From NCBI RefSeq assembly GCF_000227115.2, contig NC_016486.1, positions 62,001-126,000 of the forward strand: 64,000 nucleotides of DNA, given 5' to 3'. Positions 32,852 to 41,713 of the stretch are shown here, one piece after another. Position 1 is the stretch's first letter; every line of letters begins with the position of its first letter. Source of the stretch: Naumovozyma dairenensis CBS 421. Its lineage: Eukaryota; Ascomycota; Saccharomycetes; Saccharomycetales; Saccharomycetaceae. The notes beneath the pieces are model-generated. The model saw only the letters and a list, made by a program, of their open reading frames with translations. It did no database searches and had not been told where the DNA came from. The translations under genes were made by a program, and so were the position numbers.

Positions 32852-33972
32852 TCATATTTGTTCGTTCTTTGGAATTTTAGAACTGGCCCATATTTTTTCT
32901 AACCCTTTCTTAAAAATATCAACATTGTAATCTGCAACGGTCAAACAACTTTCCATATCGGTCCCATTCGGTCTAATAATTGAAACTAGGGCGAGTCCAC
33001 GAATCATCTGTCTTAGATATAATATAACATCGTTTCCCAGTTGAGATACATTTTTCAATTCCTCAGGGTGTTTAATTACTTTCTTACTGTCGTTTAATTG
33101 TAAATTGCCATTTTCATTCCCCTTTTGAACTTGATTTGAATTCTTATACAAATCAAATAAATCAATACTCACATCCACAAATTCAGCGCAAACTTCATAC
33201 GTTTGGATATCAACAGGATTTGAATCCGTAGACACATATATCTTAGAATTAATGTCAAATAAAAATGCCTTCTCAATCTTTGAATGTTGAATCAAATTAT
33301 CTAACATATTTTCTAAATATGAAATTTCTGGTATTAATTTCTGAACAATTCTTGAGAATGCTTCATATATTGAATGGTCAAAAATAGAAGTCAGATAAAA
33401 CGATACTTGAACACCATCCAGTCCTAATTCTAATAATTCTTCACCAGTTCGTTGCATTATTTCTCTTTGTGCATCAACTTTGAAATCTTCATTTAATCCA
33501 TCGACTTTGTGAATTAAAACTTCTATATTTATGGACGGATTTACTTTGTATGCATATTCCATAATCATTGCTAAATTAGTAATGGCGCTTAAATATTCAT
33601 CTTGAGAATCAATGACGTAAACAAGCGCACCTACACTCTTAAATAATCGTTCCGAATCGTAACTTGGTTCAAAATAATTTAGTTGGCCAGGAAGTTCCAT
33701 GACTGCTAAATCAATTAATGTGGAAAAATGCTCTAAGGATGGATTAGATGTTGATTCCAGGTATAATGTATCTAATGGTTGCATGTTATGGAATACAACT
33801 TTGCAAATGGATGATTTACCACATCTAGAAAAGTATAATAAAATGATTACTATTAGTTAGTCATATTTATTCCAATTGTTCCTGGGTCGCTATCTATTCC
33901 CTTTACATACCTTCTTAGACCCATGAGAAGTATCATGGCCTTAGGATCTGTCGGAGCTTCTGTATTATTCAT
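32852..33972 (-). CDS. GTR2: Gtr2, Rag C/D-type GTPase, spliced
   Basis: 344 aa from two exons. Exon 1 is 33911-33972 (ATG at 33972), exon 2 is 32852-33824, and the intron is 33825-33910. Splicing joins codons to give the P-loop GLRRCGKSS, then the very conserved KVVFHNMQPLDTLYLEST and AVMELPGQLNYFEPSYDSE, HKVDGL (G4), and the C-terminal roadblock-like domain (about 185-320). Gtr2 pairs with Gtr1 in the EGO complex on the vacuole and tells TORC1 about amino acids; in yeast the active pair has Gtr2 bound to GDP. S. cerevisiae Gtr2 has 341 aa. It is followed on the same strand by eIF4G, as GTR2 and TIF4631 are neighbours in S. cerevisiae. Without the intron the only ATG start (33784) would lose the P-loop. 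Confidence 0.95.
33825..33910 (-). other. Spliceosomal intron in GTR2
   Basis: 86 nt, phase 2. Donor GTATGT (33905-33910), branch site GACTAAC (33856-33862, one base off TACTAAC), acceptor TTTTCTAG. It falls inside the arginine codon of the P-loop. To my knowledge S. cerevisiae GTR2 has no intron. Confidence 0.92.
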
Positions 33973-34598
33973 TTGTTGTTCTATATTTCTAAATATTATA
34001 TGCTTCTATCACTTCGTCCAGATCGTAGTTCTTTGCTTTATCTTGGTAAATGAAATAAACATATATAGATTAGGTTGAAGCAAACTTATCGTCATCGACT
34101 TTTTAAGATTTTCCAATTAACAAGTTGAAGGCTCGCTATTATTGCTGATCAGAAATTCCGGGCGCCTGTGAACTTATTTCAGTAAGGACGATTCTCATCG
34201 ACTAGAAAAACAGGTTGCCATAAACTACATTATTTTTTATATATTGTAAAGCAATAAATATTAGTATTTTAATATGTGAAATAGTATTATAATATAGCAA
34301 ATGAAATATACAAAATTATACAAAAATATGAAGTTATAAATTATAAGTCTATTAGTAACAGGAAATACGAACGTGCTTGAATCCGTTTAATCAATGGAAT
34401 AAATCTCATGCGGTGATTATTATCTTTTGAGGTTATGTATTAATGAGATGAAAAAGAAATTAGTAATATTATTATTATTTTTCCAAAGAAATTTTGTCGT
34501 TCTTGAAATATGTTTTTATGATTGTTATGGTATCTATCTATCAATCAAATTTAGTCTTCTTTAATTAATTTAGGAAAATGGTTATTCAACCAAACTCC
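33973..34598. other. Intergenic region, eIF4G 3' end to GTR2 promoter
   Basis: About 625 bp, AT-rich, with no ORF or RNA gene seen. It carries the eIF4G terminator and the GTR2 promoter. Confidence 0.6.
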
Positions 34599-36815
34599 TT
34601 ATTCGTCATCTTCATCGTCATCATCGTTACCCAATAGAGCACTGAACATGTTGGTAGCTGCTGGAGCTGCTGGTTTAGGTTCTTCTTTTTGTGGTGGAGC
34701 TCTAGCGTTATTTCTTTGGGAGAAAGATCTTGTTGTGGTAAAGTTGTCCTTAGAAACCTTTGGAGGACCATAATCTCTTCTAGAACTTCTATTACTTCCA
34801 CCCATGGAGTTATTGGTACGTCTGGAGTTAGATCTTGAGCTGGCTTTCAATTGACGAGCTCTTTCTTCTTCTTCATGAATTTGAGAAATAGTCTTAGGAC
34901 CATCATTCTTCTTGGCACTGTTCCAATTTTTATCCTCTCTTAGTTCTTTTATGTCAATCAATTTAAATTTGATTCTATTCGATATTTTCCCAGTTTCAAT
35001 GACGTTGTCAAGAAGTTGGAACAAACTATCTAATAATGCGGAACCTTCTAATGTAGCATCACCAGCTCTGAAACTATCACGTTCAAATTGTTCACCAACG
35101 GTAGTTAATAATTCGACAACAGATTCTAAAGTTTCTTCACTTGGATTATCAGTCAAATCCTTCATTAATCTACGGAAACATTCAAACATCATCTTACCTG
35201 TCAATAGATTCAAACAATACAAGAAACCAATCAAACGGACCAAACCAAGACCTCTTCTCTTTGCTGCGGCAGCTTGATAATATTCATCAGACATCATTTC
35301 CGGTTCTAACGGACTACCATCTTCGTTAGTTGGTAATTTATCGGACCACCCCTTTTGGAATTCGGTATGACATCTAGCAACTAAGTAGTGTAATATCAAT
35401 TTTGGACCAGTCTTACCTTCATTAGTTTCATCAGAAATTTCCGGACTCAACTCTTTGACAACTTTACCACATAATTGTGCATACATGGAAGACCAATGAG
35501 GTTCGTCACATGCCTTATGGAAAATCTGTTCAATAACAATCTTTAAAGTTTCACCTTGAGTTTCCCATTTAGATTGGTTAGCAATGTTTATAATATCTGT
35601 AGAAATTGTGTCAAATTTTTCTAAAGTCAACTTATTCAATAATGATTTCATCTTTCTTTCAACATCTTCAGCATCTAACAGTTCAGTAACACCATCGGGA
35701 GCCATTTTCTTTTCAGATTTCTTAGCTCTTGATTTTGGAACCCATCTATTAGCACTTGGAACAAATGGAGCGACCTCTTCCTTTGGAGTTTCGTCTTTTT
35801 TAGCAGCACCACCGAATTCAGCACCTCTTTCACGATCTCTTCTTGAAGTATATGATCTATCCCTATTGGATCTTCTATCATCCACGTTTCTTCTAGATTT
35901 TCTCTTTGATGAACTTCTGGATTCATTTCTCATTGAGTTACTTCTGAAATCATTACCAGCACCTCCACGACCACCGAATCTATTACTTGGTTCTCTAGAA
36001 GATTTATTCGATTTATTCATTCCAACGGGGATAACGACTTTGGAACCAGTAGATTGAATCCATGCCTTATCAGCTTTAACTTTAAATCTATCTTTAAATT
36101 GCAGTATAAAAGTAGGACCATAGGTATATTTAACGTTTTCCTTTTTATAAATTGGATTTGGTCCTTCAATACCTTCTGGGTATTTAAAACTGTAAATGTC
36201 ATCAATTGGTGGAACTTCCTTTAATCTTTCTAAAAGTTTGGAAACTGTCATACTTCCGTCATCAATTTCCTCCTCCTCTTCTTCTTCTTCTTTTGATGCT
36301 TGTTCTTCAGTTTCCTTTTGTTCTGTTGATGCTTGTTCATCAAGATTCTCGCCTTCAGTAGCTGGGGTTCCCTTATTTTCAGTTTCTTTAGATTCTTCAG
36401 TGATAGTTTCTTCCTTGTCGGTGGCGGTAGATTTTGGTTCTTCTGCAGCTGGATCTGGTTTAGTTTCACCTTCAGCAGTAGTGTTAGAGGCAGCGTTAGC
36501 GGCTTGTTTCTTCAACTTTAGACGTTCAGCAAAAGTCAATTCTTTCTTTGGAGCTGATGCATCTGTGGTTTCTTCTACATTACTAGTAGTAGTAGAAGTA
36601 GAAGCAGGAGCTTCAGTTTCAGTTTTTGGTGTTTCTGGAGTAGGAGCTGGAGTTGGAGCAGCGGCAGCGGCAGCTGCAGCTGCTTCTTCTTGTCTTCTTT
36701 TTTCTAAAGCAGCTTTACGAGCTTTAACTTGTTCGATGAACGATTTCCTAATGTCATCTGGATTGCTTTGACCATTAGTGGCCGATGCTGTCGTTGTGGT
36801 TGGTTGTTCAGACAT
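34599..36815 (-). CDS. TIF4631: Translation initiation factor eIF4G, N-terminally short
   Basis: 738 aa. Blocks match yeast eIF4G in order: FIEQVKARKAALEKRR near the N-terminus, LTFAERLKLKKQ, acidic linker, the eIF4E-binding region KYTYGPTFILQFKD (YGPTFIL at about 232, with Ile where the consensus YxxxxL-phi has Leu), an Arg/Ser-rich RNA-binding box, the MIF4G HEAT domain (about 388-630, KSLLNKLTLEKF ... KACDEPHWSSMYAQLCGKV ... ETLESVVELL) that binds eIF4A, and a basic Ser/Arg-rich C-terminus ending NMFSALLGNDDDDEDDE. S. cerevisiae Tif4631 has 952 aa; alignment by eye starts near its residue 200, so the RNA1 and Pab1-binding region is missing here. eIF4G bridges cap-bound eIF4E, eIF4A and Pab1. 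Neighbours GTR2 and ALG13 match the TIF4631 and TIF4632 loci respectively, so the symbol is a choice between duplicates. Confidence 0.9.
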   Translation of the reverse strand: MSEQPTTTTASATNGQSNPDDIRKSFIEQVKARKAALEKRRQEEAAAAAAAAAPTPAPTPETPKTETEAPASTSTTTSNVEETTDASAPKKELTFAERLKLKKQAANAASNTTAEGETKPDPAAEEPKSTATDKEETITEESKETENKGTPATEGENLDEQASTEQKETEEQASKEEEEEEEEIDDGSMTVSKLLERLKEVPPIDDIYSFKYPEGIEGPNPIYKKENVKYTYGPTFILQFKDRFKVKADKAWIQSTGSKVVIPVGMNKSNKSSREPSNRFGGRGGAGNDFRSNSMRNESRSSSKRKSRRNVDDRRSNRDRSYTSRRDRERGAEFGGAAKKDETPKEEVAPFVPSANRWVPKSRAKKSEKKMAPDGVTELLDAEDVERKMKSLLNKLTLEKFDTISTDIINIANQSKWETQGETLKIVIEQIFHKACDEPHWSSMYAQLCGKVVKELSPEISDETNEGKTGPKLILHYLVARCHTEFQKGWSDKLPTNEDGSPLEPEMMSDEYYQAAAAKRRGLGLVRLIGFLYCLNLLTGKMMFECFRRLMKDLTDNPSEETLESVVELLTTVGEQFERDSFRAGDATLEGSALLDSLFQLLDNVIETGKISNRIKFKLIDIKELREDKNWNSAKKNDGPKTISQIHEEEERARQLKASSRSNSRRTNNSMGGSNRSSRRDYGPPKVSKDNFTTTRSFSQRNNARAPPQKEEPKPAAPAATNMFSALLGNDDDDEDDE

Positions 36816-37299
36816 GATTTTGGATTTTTACCAGAAATATCTCTCTCTTTATATATATTTCTCTCTCACTGAATCTTATAAGAGAAAGTGGTTATATAGG
36901 TTAAATTTACAGTAACTCAAAATATGGAACGTATTATGAATATGTGATACTAATGTTAGTTCGTTTGATTGATTGTTAAATTGTTGAACTACGCACGAAG
37001 ATCTGTATGTCTGTCTGTCTGTCTCTGCCCAAAGACTACTTACTACATTGTTTCGCTGAGAGATACCCATCGAAAATTTTTCACTATTCAATAAAATTTT
37101 CAGTGTCGTGTGGAATGATCTGGGATCTCATCGCGAAATAAATTATAACATATATTTACACGTAAACAATAGTGGAAAATAAAGGGAACAAGAAAAGGAA
37201 GAGGGGACTAAGGATTTTAACTGTCCAGAGAAGTATAGTATGCAAACATTTGAGTAACTCCACGTGATTTGAAAACACTCATTTTTTCCAAATATTTCT
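36816..37299. promoter_or_regulatory. Divergent promoter, eIF4G and ALG13
   Basis: About 480 bp between start codons. A CTGT-type repeat lies near 37008-37025, and TATA-like sequence near 36852-36860 precedes eIF4G. I see no upstream exon that would add the missing eIF4G N-terminus. Confidence 0.5.
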
Positions 37300-37944
37300 A
37301 TGACAGTTGGTAAAACTTTGTTCGTTACGTGTGGTGCGACAGTTCCATTTCCTGACCTAGTTGAATGTGTCATTAACGAAAAATTCATCGTTGAAATTAT
37401 TAAAAACGGATATACTCGTTTAGTAGTACAATTTGGAACAGGTTATGAATCCACATTCTTGACGCTTTTGTCTGGTCTTAATATTGCTAATTGTACTGCT
37501 ACATTATCCGATAGCAAGAAGATACCGAACGGTGATTTTTCGATATATGGTTCAAACAAAACTCCTGTTTGTAGAACATTTAATAAAACCAATGGCCATG
37601 ACGAGGTATTCAGTATTGTAGGTTTTGGAATATCTATGAACGTTGAGCAATATATCAAAGATAACGTCGATCTTGTTATATCACATGCTGGTACTGGTTC
37701 CATTCTGGACTCCTTAAAATTGAAAAAACCACTAATAGTTTGTGTCAATACTTCCTTAATGGATAACCATCAAGAACAAATAGCCAATAAATTTGGATCA
37801 ATGGGATATGTGTTGGCATGTCATCCAAAATTAGATGAATTGATTGAGAAATTTGATGAATCCCAGGTTTATGAATTTAAAGAATTCCCTACAAGCAAAA
37901 ATGTAAAGTTTGAGAACTTATTGAAAACTCTGGCATATAAATAA
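37300..37944 (+). CDS. ALG13: Alg13, catalytic subunit of UDP-GlcNAc transferase
   Basis: 214 aa (202 in S. cerevisiae). It is a GT28-like C-terminal glycosyltransferase domain: N-terminal LFVTCGATVPFPDLVE, QFGTGYE, and the nucleotide-sugar motif SHAGTGSILDSL at about 129-140, followed by LIVCVNTSLMDNHQEQIANKF. There is no membrane segment, as expected: Alg13 is cytosolic and is held at the ER by membrane protein Alg14. Together they add the second GlcNAc to dolichol-PP-GlcNAc in N-glycan assembly. It is transcribed away from eIF4G; ALG13 and TIF4632 are also near neighbours in S. cerevisiae. Confidence 0.96.
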   Translation: MTVGKTLFVTCGATVPFPDLVECVINEKFIVEIIKNGYTRLVVQFGTGYESTFLTLLSGLNIANCTATLSDSKKIPNGDFSIYGSNKTPVCRTFNKTNGHDEVFSIVGFGISMNVEQYIKDNVDLVISHAGTGSILDSLKLKKPLIVCVNTSLMDNHQEQIANKFGSMGYVLACHPKLDELIEKFDESQVYEFKEFPTSKNVKFENLLKTLAYK

Positions 37945-38524
37945 CTTACCTAGAGTGCTAAGATTGTACTAGCTCCCAAACTGAACGAGTATCCTATAGC
38001 TTTAACTGCTTATAATTCTGTCCGCACGATAATATATTATCTGGTAGAGAAGAAAACCAGAGCGGAAACAATAGTTCTTTCTATACCCAAGTCAGAACTC
38101 ATTGATTTCTTGACTAACAATCTAATAAGGGCATTGATGAAAAAAGACGAATTAAATACACTTGCCAATTGGTCTCATTTCTGTGGGTGAATTTTCTCTC
38201 GTCCGCTCAAAATATATTTCCCTATATGGAATCACTGTACACAAAATTCATGTTATTTTAAATTATAGCTATCATTTAACTATAGCCTACAAGATCAACA
38301 CTAGATAATTTCTAATCTCTACTGTATGCTCTATACAGCCACATCCCCATATCTATGAACTTCTCAGTTCTATCACTGAATCCTTTTTTTAAAGAATAAT
38401 ATGTAGATAATTAGTGATTTTATTTTACTATATGAAATATGATAGTAGTATAATTTCACTTCATAAAAAGGATACTTGTTATTCATTGATTAAAACCACA
38501 ATCAAAAAAGTCAAAAAATTAATT
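37945..38524. other. Intergenic region, ALG13 to tRNA-Val
   Basis: About 580 bp with the ALG13 3' flank. No gene seen. Confidence 0.6.
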
Positions 38525-38598
38525 TGATTTCGCCCAGGATCGAACTGGGGACGTTCTGCGTGTTAAGCAGATGCCATAACCGACTAGACCACGAAACC
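38525..38598 (-). tRNA. tRNA-Val (AAC)
   Basis: 74 nt, no intron. Acceptor GGTTTCG/CGAAATC, anticodon loop CTTAACAC with anticodon AAC, T arm CCCCAGTTCGATCCTGGG. It is practically identical to S. cerevisiae tRNA-Val(AAC). The 5' end is 16 bp from the end of the repeat element at 38615. Confidence 0.96.
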
Positions 38599-38614
38599 AT
38601 ATTAACTTGATTTT

Positions 38615-39705
38615 TGTAAAATATGATTTGGATATAGTTTTGAATCTTGATTTTCTGACGAGAAGACTATAAGACTCTTATGAAATGTATGATTTTGTTT
38701 CTCTCTTCTTATATAGTATAAAATGATAACTAATAAAAGATATAAAGTAACGACTAAAAATGTTTCTAATTCCAGCTCGACCCTTAGTCCTTTTATATCT
38801 TTCAAAATTATTTTATCTAATCGCTTGCCCGTCATAGTTAGCTTAGATAATCAACGAGCTTATTTAATCATATTTCGTTCTGGAACATTTGATAATTTGG
38901 GGATCATATTGTATCATAGACGTACTCCTTAATCTTGTGTTACTCCTTATGTTATCCTGTTTCATTGTAATGCACTGTGTTACTAAAAATAGGAGTAGGA
39001 TAAAGATTGGATAGGACAATAATAGAATGGTAATAGAATGTGAATAGGGATAGGATAGAAATACAGGAGATAAAGTAAAGTTAGTAGTATCTTACTTACA
39101 TTAGCTCCTAATTAGTTTCTCCACATAATTACGGCTTATGATAATGATGATAAAGTAATAACTTGGTAAGTCAAATAAATTCTAGAAGTTCATATAATAT
39201 CTCGTTGAAGTCATGCATGCATAAAACAAAATTCGTAATCATGAACACNNNNNNNNNNNNNNNNNNNNCTCTAAATACTTGTAGGTTTGATTAGGGGAGA
39301 CTAATTCATACGCCCGAGTAAACACTCAGCAAAACCATACAACTTAACCGACCCAATACATAACTTTTGTACGCATGGCCGGCCGAAACCGTAGACGTGG
39401 CTGCAATCAAAAACATCTTAATAATAATAAGATAACACTTGCATGGCATTCGACTTAATTCAACAAACGATATTCAATTATAATTCAATAAACGTTATAC
39501 AGCTACAAACATGTATGGTGCATAACATAGTTCGGGTCATTACTTCGAACCTGGTGAACTTCATAATAATAATTCTTGACTTGCTTTTCTAAAACGACTC
39601 ATAACATCATGACAGTAATTACTCAAATAATATTAAATAAACATACTTCTTTGTGAAACTTTGGCATGACGCCAACAGTTCGTAATCCTAATCGGATATC
39701 TTACA
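38615..39705 (-). mobile_element. tRNA-flanking non-coding repeat element, locus 2 (short form)
   Basis: Minus-strand copy related to 29491-32496 along its length. Its 5' end (39705, TGTAAGATATCC on the minus strand) and the following ~440 bp match both copies in locus 1. Its 3' part aligns with about 31580-32496, including the conserved TTCCAGAAC block and a TATATAAG before the end. It lacks the segment matching about 31014-31579; the joint is at a TTTTA shared by both sides. It ends CATATTTTACA 16 bp upstream of tRNA-Val. The ends are imperfect inverted repeats (TGTAAAATATGATTTGGATA against TGTAAGATATCCGATTAGGA). The flanks are T tracts on both sides, so a 4-5 bp target duplication is possible but cannot be proven. 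A 20-N gap at 39249-39268 hides part of the element. Confidence 0.65.
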
Positions 39706-41161
39706 TTTTTTTGGTTCTTTAAGAAAACCTCTTTTTAACATTATTGACATGTGCCAAATACTCTTTAATCTAAAGCGTCACATAATCAGAATAAATTTAG
39801 ACAAAAGCGATATAATGGCAGAATAGTTGCTTATACCTTATATATAAATAATTAAGGGGGGTTCTCTAACTAAATTTCGAGAACGCACTGGTCAGATAGA
39901 TCAATAAGTAATTATTTTTTGAACTAACGCTAGATTTAGGAGGATGGTTTGCTGTATAATTGGCATCCCTATTGTATATTTTATTTACTGTGACGTCCAA
40001 CAGAAACAACTCCTAAAAAGATGATAGATTTCTTCCGAACGCTTATCGCGGTAAATGCCGCTTCCCCTCTGTGAAATTTGTCTTCGTTGAGTACTGTGTT
40101 TGTCCCTTTCGTCCCGGCTAAATAGAAAAGTGGCACAGTTTTCCCTTTACCCCAAGGGTCATCCCTCCCTCTTTCCCTCCCTTTGCAAAGTTTTTCATTA
40201 CCTTCTATTAATTACTTTCTAAATTTGGGGATGGGACCGTTTCCTTCCACAGATTCAGCCAACGAGTGGCTGAGTCAAACATTTTTTTGCCAAATATTAG
40301 TGCAAACGAATATCATCCACTGTGACCGTTATCGTTATTAACATTCAGATAGTTGTTGTGAAATATTTGCGGTTTTCAAAAACTGATTACGTTATCTATC
40401 ATCTTCGGATCCCTATCCGCGTATCAACAAAATTTTTTATGTAAAACATCATGCTCTACCATCAGTAATGTCAGATCCTACGTAAATATACGTATGACGT
40501 TTTTCTGGCCTCGAAATTTCTTGTCCCAGACTTTTTTCTCTTGGTGATCGAGGCTTTTTCAACAAGGACAAAAGACTTTGGGACCTCAATTTTACGTAAG
40601 CACTCGCTAACAAACCTTTCTCTCGCTAATCAATATTTTCAATTCTATTGATTCCTCTTCTCTTCGGTTCCATCTTGATGTCCCTAATTGTAGCAACATA
40701 CACTTAATTTATTAATACTAAATCAATAATCCCCACGTACGAACGTGCATCAATGCATGCAAGTAACAGCATTTCAACAATAGCTTTTCATGTGAGTGCT
40801 TAGATTTCTTTGATATTTTTCTTATTCCATCGGTCTCCAATTTTCTATTACATATCTCGTTTACGTTCATATCTCTCGCAAGAGCTCAATCGTAATATTC
40901 TTGCTCATCGCTTCGTTTTTAAGTTAGCTGTACACTCAGTATATAAACTAACTAACTTCATCTTCGGATTATTTTTTTACTCTAGTCTTTTCTCCCTCTC
41001 CACTTAGTTTTATATTACTACTAACATCAGAAAAGTAGTTCTCACCCATTAGTAATACAAATACTTCCCCTAACTAAAAGCAAACTATAAAAACAACCCT
41101 TTCAAACAAAAGAATCCTTAACTTTATCTATTATAAAAAAGGAAATTAAATACATATATAT
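39706..41161. other. Intergenic region upstream of RTS3-like gene
   Basis: About 1.45 kb. Pyrimidine-rich stretches (40150-40190 and around 40600-40680) look like promoter sequence of the next gene. No gene or RNA recognised. Confidence 0.5.
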
Positions 41162-41713
41162 ATGGTTAAAAACATTAAAAAATATTCAATAAATAAAATG
41201 ATATCCAGTACAACTCAAAGACCAACAATAATAAGCGAAAGGCATAATTCTCTTTCCAAACCATCAACATTAAATGTTATCCCAAAGCAAAAAAGAAGAC
41301 TATCTCGTGAAGAAATAATTAATGAAATGGAAAATGAACAAGACGCCATAGTAGTCAAACTATTGAAAGAAATTGATCAATTGAAAATGGAAAACTTATA
41401 TTTAAAGGAGCAATTAAATCAAAAGAATCAATGCTTACGTCGTAATTCAATTGATTGTGGCGCAAGATTAAACAAGAACAGTAATAATATCACCGATAAC
41501 GAATGTGCAATTACTACAGATGAAGAAGATTCAAGTTCTCACATTGATGTACCTCATTTTATATTGACTGGGAATTCTCAATACAGAGTTCCAAGAACTC
41601 CAAGAGCTTCATTCAATTCCATATCTTCAAAATCAGGAAGCTTTAATCATTATTCCACTATGGGTGCTCCGCCAATTCAAGTATCAAACAAATCCAGAGC
41701 ATCCAATAGGTGA
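41162..41713 (+). CDS. RTS3-like small protein
   Basis: 183 aa. The only structured part is a predicted coiled coil at about 50-90 (REEIINEMENEQDAIVVKLL and EIDQLKMENLYLKEQLNQ). The rest is Ser/Asn-rich and basic, with C-terminal phosphosite-like motifs (PRTPRAS). S. cerevisiae RTS3 (YGR161C, 263 aa), tied to protein phosphatase 2A, lies divergently beside TIF4631, and this gene has the matching orientation and lies between eIF4G/ALG13 and CHO2 (YGR157W). I therefore suggest RTS3, but from position more than from sequence, so no symbol is given. Another ATG at codon 13 could also serve as start. Confidence 0.55.
   Translation: MVKNIKKYSINKMISSTTQRPTIISERHNSLSKPSTLNVIPKQKRRLSREEIINEMENEQDAIVVKLLKEIDQLKMENLYLKEQLNQKNQCLRRNSIDCGARLNKNSNNITDNECAITTDEEDSSSHIDVPHFILTGNSQYRVPRTPRASFNSISSKSGSFNHYSTMGAPPIQVSNKSRASNR

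Noticed and set aside
36196..36771. 191-aa Ser/Val-rich ORF antisense to eIF4G
   Set aside because: Shadow of the acidic, Ala-rich eIF4G N-terminus.
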